A stretch of 64,000 nt of DNA from Deltaproteobacteria bacterium. GTDB taxonomy: Bacteria > Desulfobacterota > Desulfobacteria > Desulfobacterales > Desulfosarcinaceae. The DNA lies in assembly GCA_021824175.1 (NCBI GenBank), contig JAKALP010000020.1, positions 1 through 64,000 on the forward strand. The letters are read 5' to 3'. The notes beneath the pieces are model-generated. The model saw nothing but the letters and a program-made list of their open reading frames with translations, was not told where the DNA came from and ran no database searches. Both the position numbers and the translations under genes were made by a program. Positions 63,652 through 64,000 of this stretch are shown here, in pieces. Numbering within the stretch: position 1 is the first letter of the stretch; every line of letters begins with the position of its first letter.

Positions 63652-64000
63652 ATGGATGAAGAAATTCAGACAAACGAAGCAGAGTACAAGGTCGTTCTTG
63701 AAAACATATTCGAGGGCCCCATGGATCTGCTGATCCACCTGATTCGTAAGAATGAGGTGGACATCTATGACATCCCCATTGCTTTGATCACAGAGCAATA
63801 CCTGGCATACATCGATTGGCTCAAAATGCTCAATATCGACATTGTGGGCGATTTTCTTCTGATGGCTTCAACGCTGGCCCACATCAAATCCCGTATGTTG
63901 CTTCCTTCCCATGGCCCGGAAGAAGATGATGAAGATCCGCGCATGGAGATCGTACGGCCACTATCCGAATACCTGCAATTCAAATCGGCGGCCGAAGAGC
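63652..64000 (+). CDS. scpA: Segregation and condensation protein A, partial
   Basis: Partner of SMC and ScpB in chromosome condensation. The start MDEEIQTNEAEYKVVLENIF is followed by EGPMDLLIHLIRKNEVDIYDIPI, the kleisin N-terminal signature. The gene is cut by the end of the window after 116 codons, in a stretch ending FKSAAEE. It starts 27 bases after the trpS stop with AGAGGT about 12 bases upstream. Confidence 0.95.
   Translation, partial: MDEEIQTNEAEYKVVLENIFEGPMDLLIHLIRKNEVDIYDIPIALITEQYLAYIDWLKMLNIDIVGDFLLMASTLAHIKSRMLLPSHGPEEDDEDPRMEIVRPLSEYLQFKSAAEE

Noticed and set aside
1-64000. CRISPR arrays, tRNA and rRNA genes, prophage
   Set aside because: No regular spaced direct repeats, tRNA cloverleaf signatures, ribosomal sequence or phage gene blocks were seen by eye; a dedicated scan could still find weak cases.

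Overview
The window looks like chromosome of a Gram-negative, anaerobic-type member of the Desulfobacterota (former Deltaproteobacteria), probably a sulfate-reducer-like lineage. The evidence is gene content and order, not a marker gene: yicC-remA(DUF370)-gmk in a row; F0 genes atpZ-atpI-atpB-atpE split from the rest of the ATP synthase; DUF4416 and Trm112 proteins; a DHH-CBS-tRNA nucleotidyltransferase fusion; LpxI instead of LpxH; and a GEMM-I riboswitch. No rRNA, tRNA, CRISPR array or intact insertion sequence was found. Most genes look intact; scpA is cut by the window end.

Layout. 0.3-3.2 kb: uvrA (DNA repair). 3.5-13.0 kb, all on the minus strand: F0 ATP synthase genes, pyrK, pgeF, comF, icd, rlmB, gmk, remA, yicC, DUF4416 and Trm112. 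13.2-18.1 kb: a UDP-glucuronate decarboxylase, a small Lys-rich unknown, then hldE and gmhA (ADP-heptose precursor synthesis) and a conserved protein of unknown function. 18.4-31.2 kb, plus strand: an envelope polysaccharide cluster with msbA, an ArnT-like transferase, a PAP2 phosphatase, three GT9 heptosyltransferase-type genes, two GT2, one GT4 and one double glycosyltransferase, interrupted by a HicB-HicA toxin-antitoxin pair. 31.5-38.9 kb, minus strand: O-antigen ligase and another GT2 (both AT-rich), then lptF-lptG-waaA-lpxK. 39.2-42.7 kb: lysS and the lipoprotein-release ABC genes lolC/E and lolD. 42.7-52.9 kb: outer-membrane and lipid A operon bamA-skp-lpxD-fabZ-lpxA-lpxI-Gfo/Idh/MocA-lpxB-PAP2-GT2. 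52.9-59.3 kb, minus strand: a c-di-GMP-I riboswitch in front of a surface-anchored fibronectin-type protein, a second ArnT-like transferase, a PilS-like histidine kinase and PilC. 59.7-64.0 kb: CCA/A-adding enzyme fusion, trpS and the start of scpA.

How it fits together. About half of the window builds the outer membrane: lipid A (lpxD, A, I, B, K, fabZ), Kdo and heptose addition (waaA, gmhA, hldE, GT9 enzymes), flipping and export (msbA, lptF/G), O-antigen ligation (waaL), protein insertion (bamA, skp) and lipoprotein release (lolC/E, lolD). Two PMT/ArnT-type enzymes, a polyprenyl-phosphate-glycosyltransferase-like GT2 and two PAP2 phosphatases suggest lipid-linked sugar modification of the envelope.

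The most notable items are the c-di-GMP riboswitch controlling a C-terminally anchored surface protein, a sodium-type ion-binding signature in the ATP synthase c subunit, the HicBA pair lodged in the core-polysaccharide operon, a two-domain glycosyltransferase with an unfamiliar second half, and a conserved unknown protein next to the heptose genes. I found no clear evidence of a wholly new multi-gene system.
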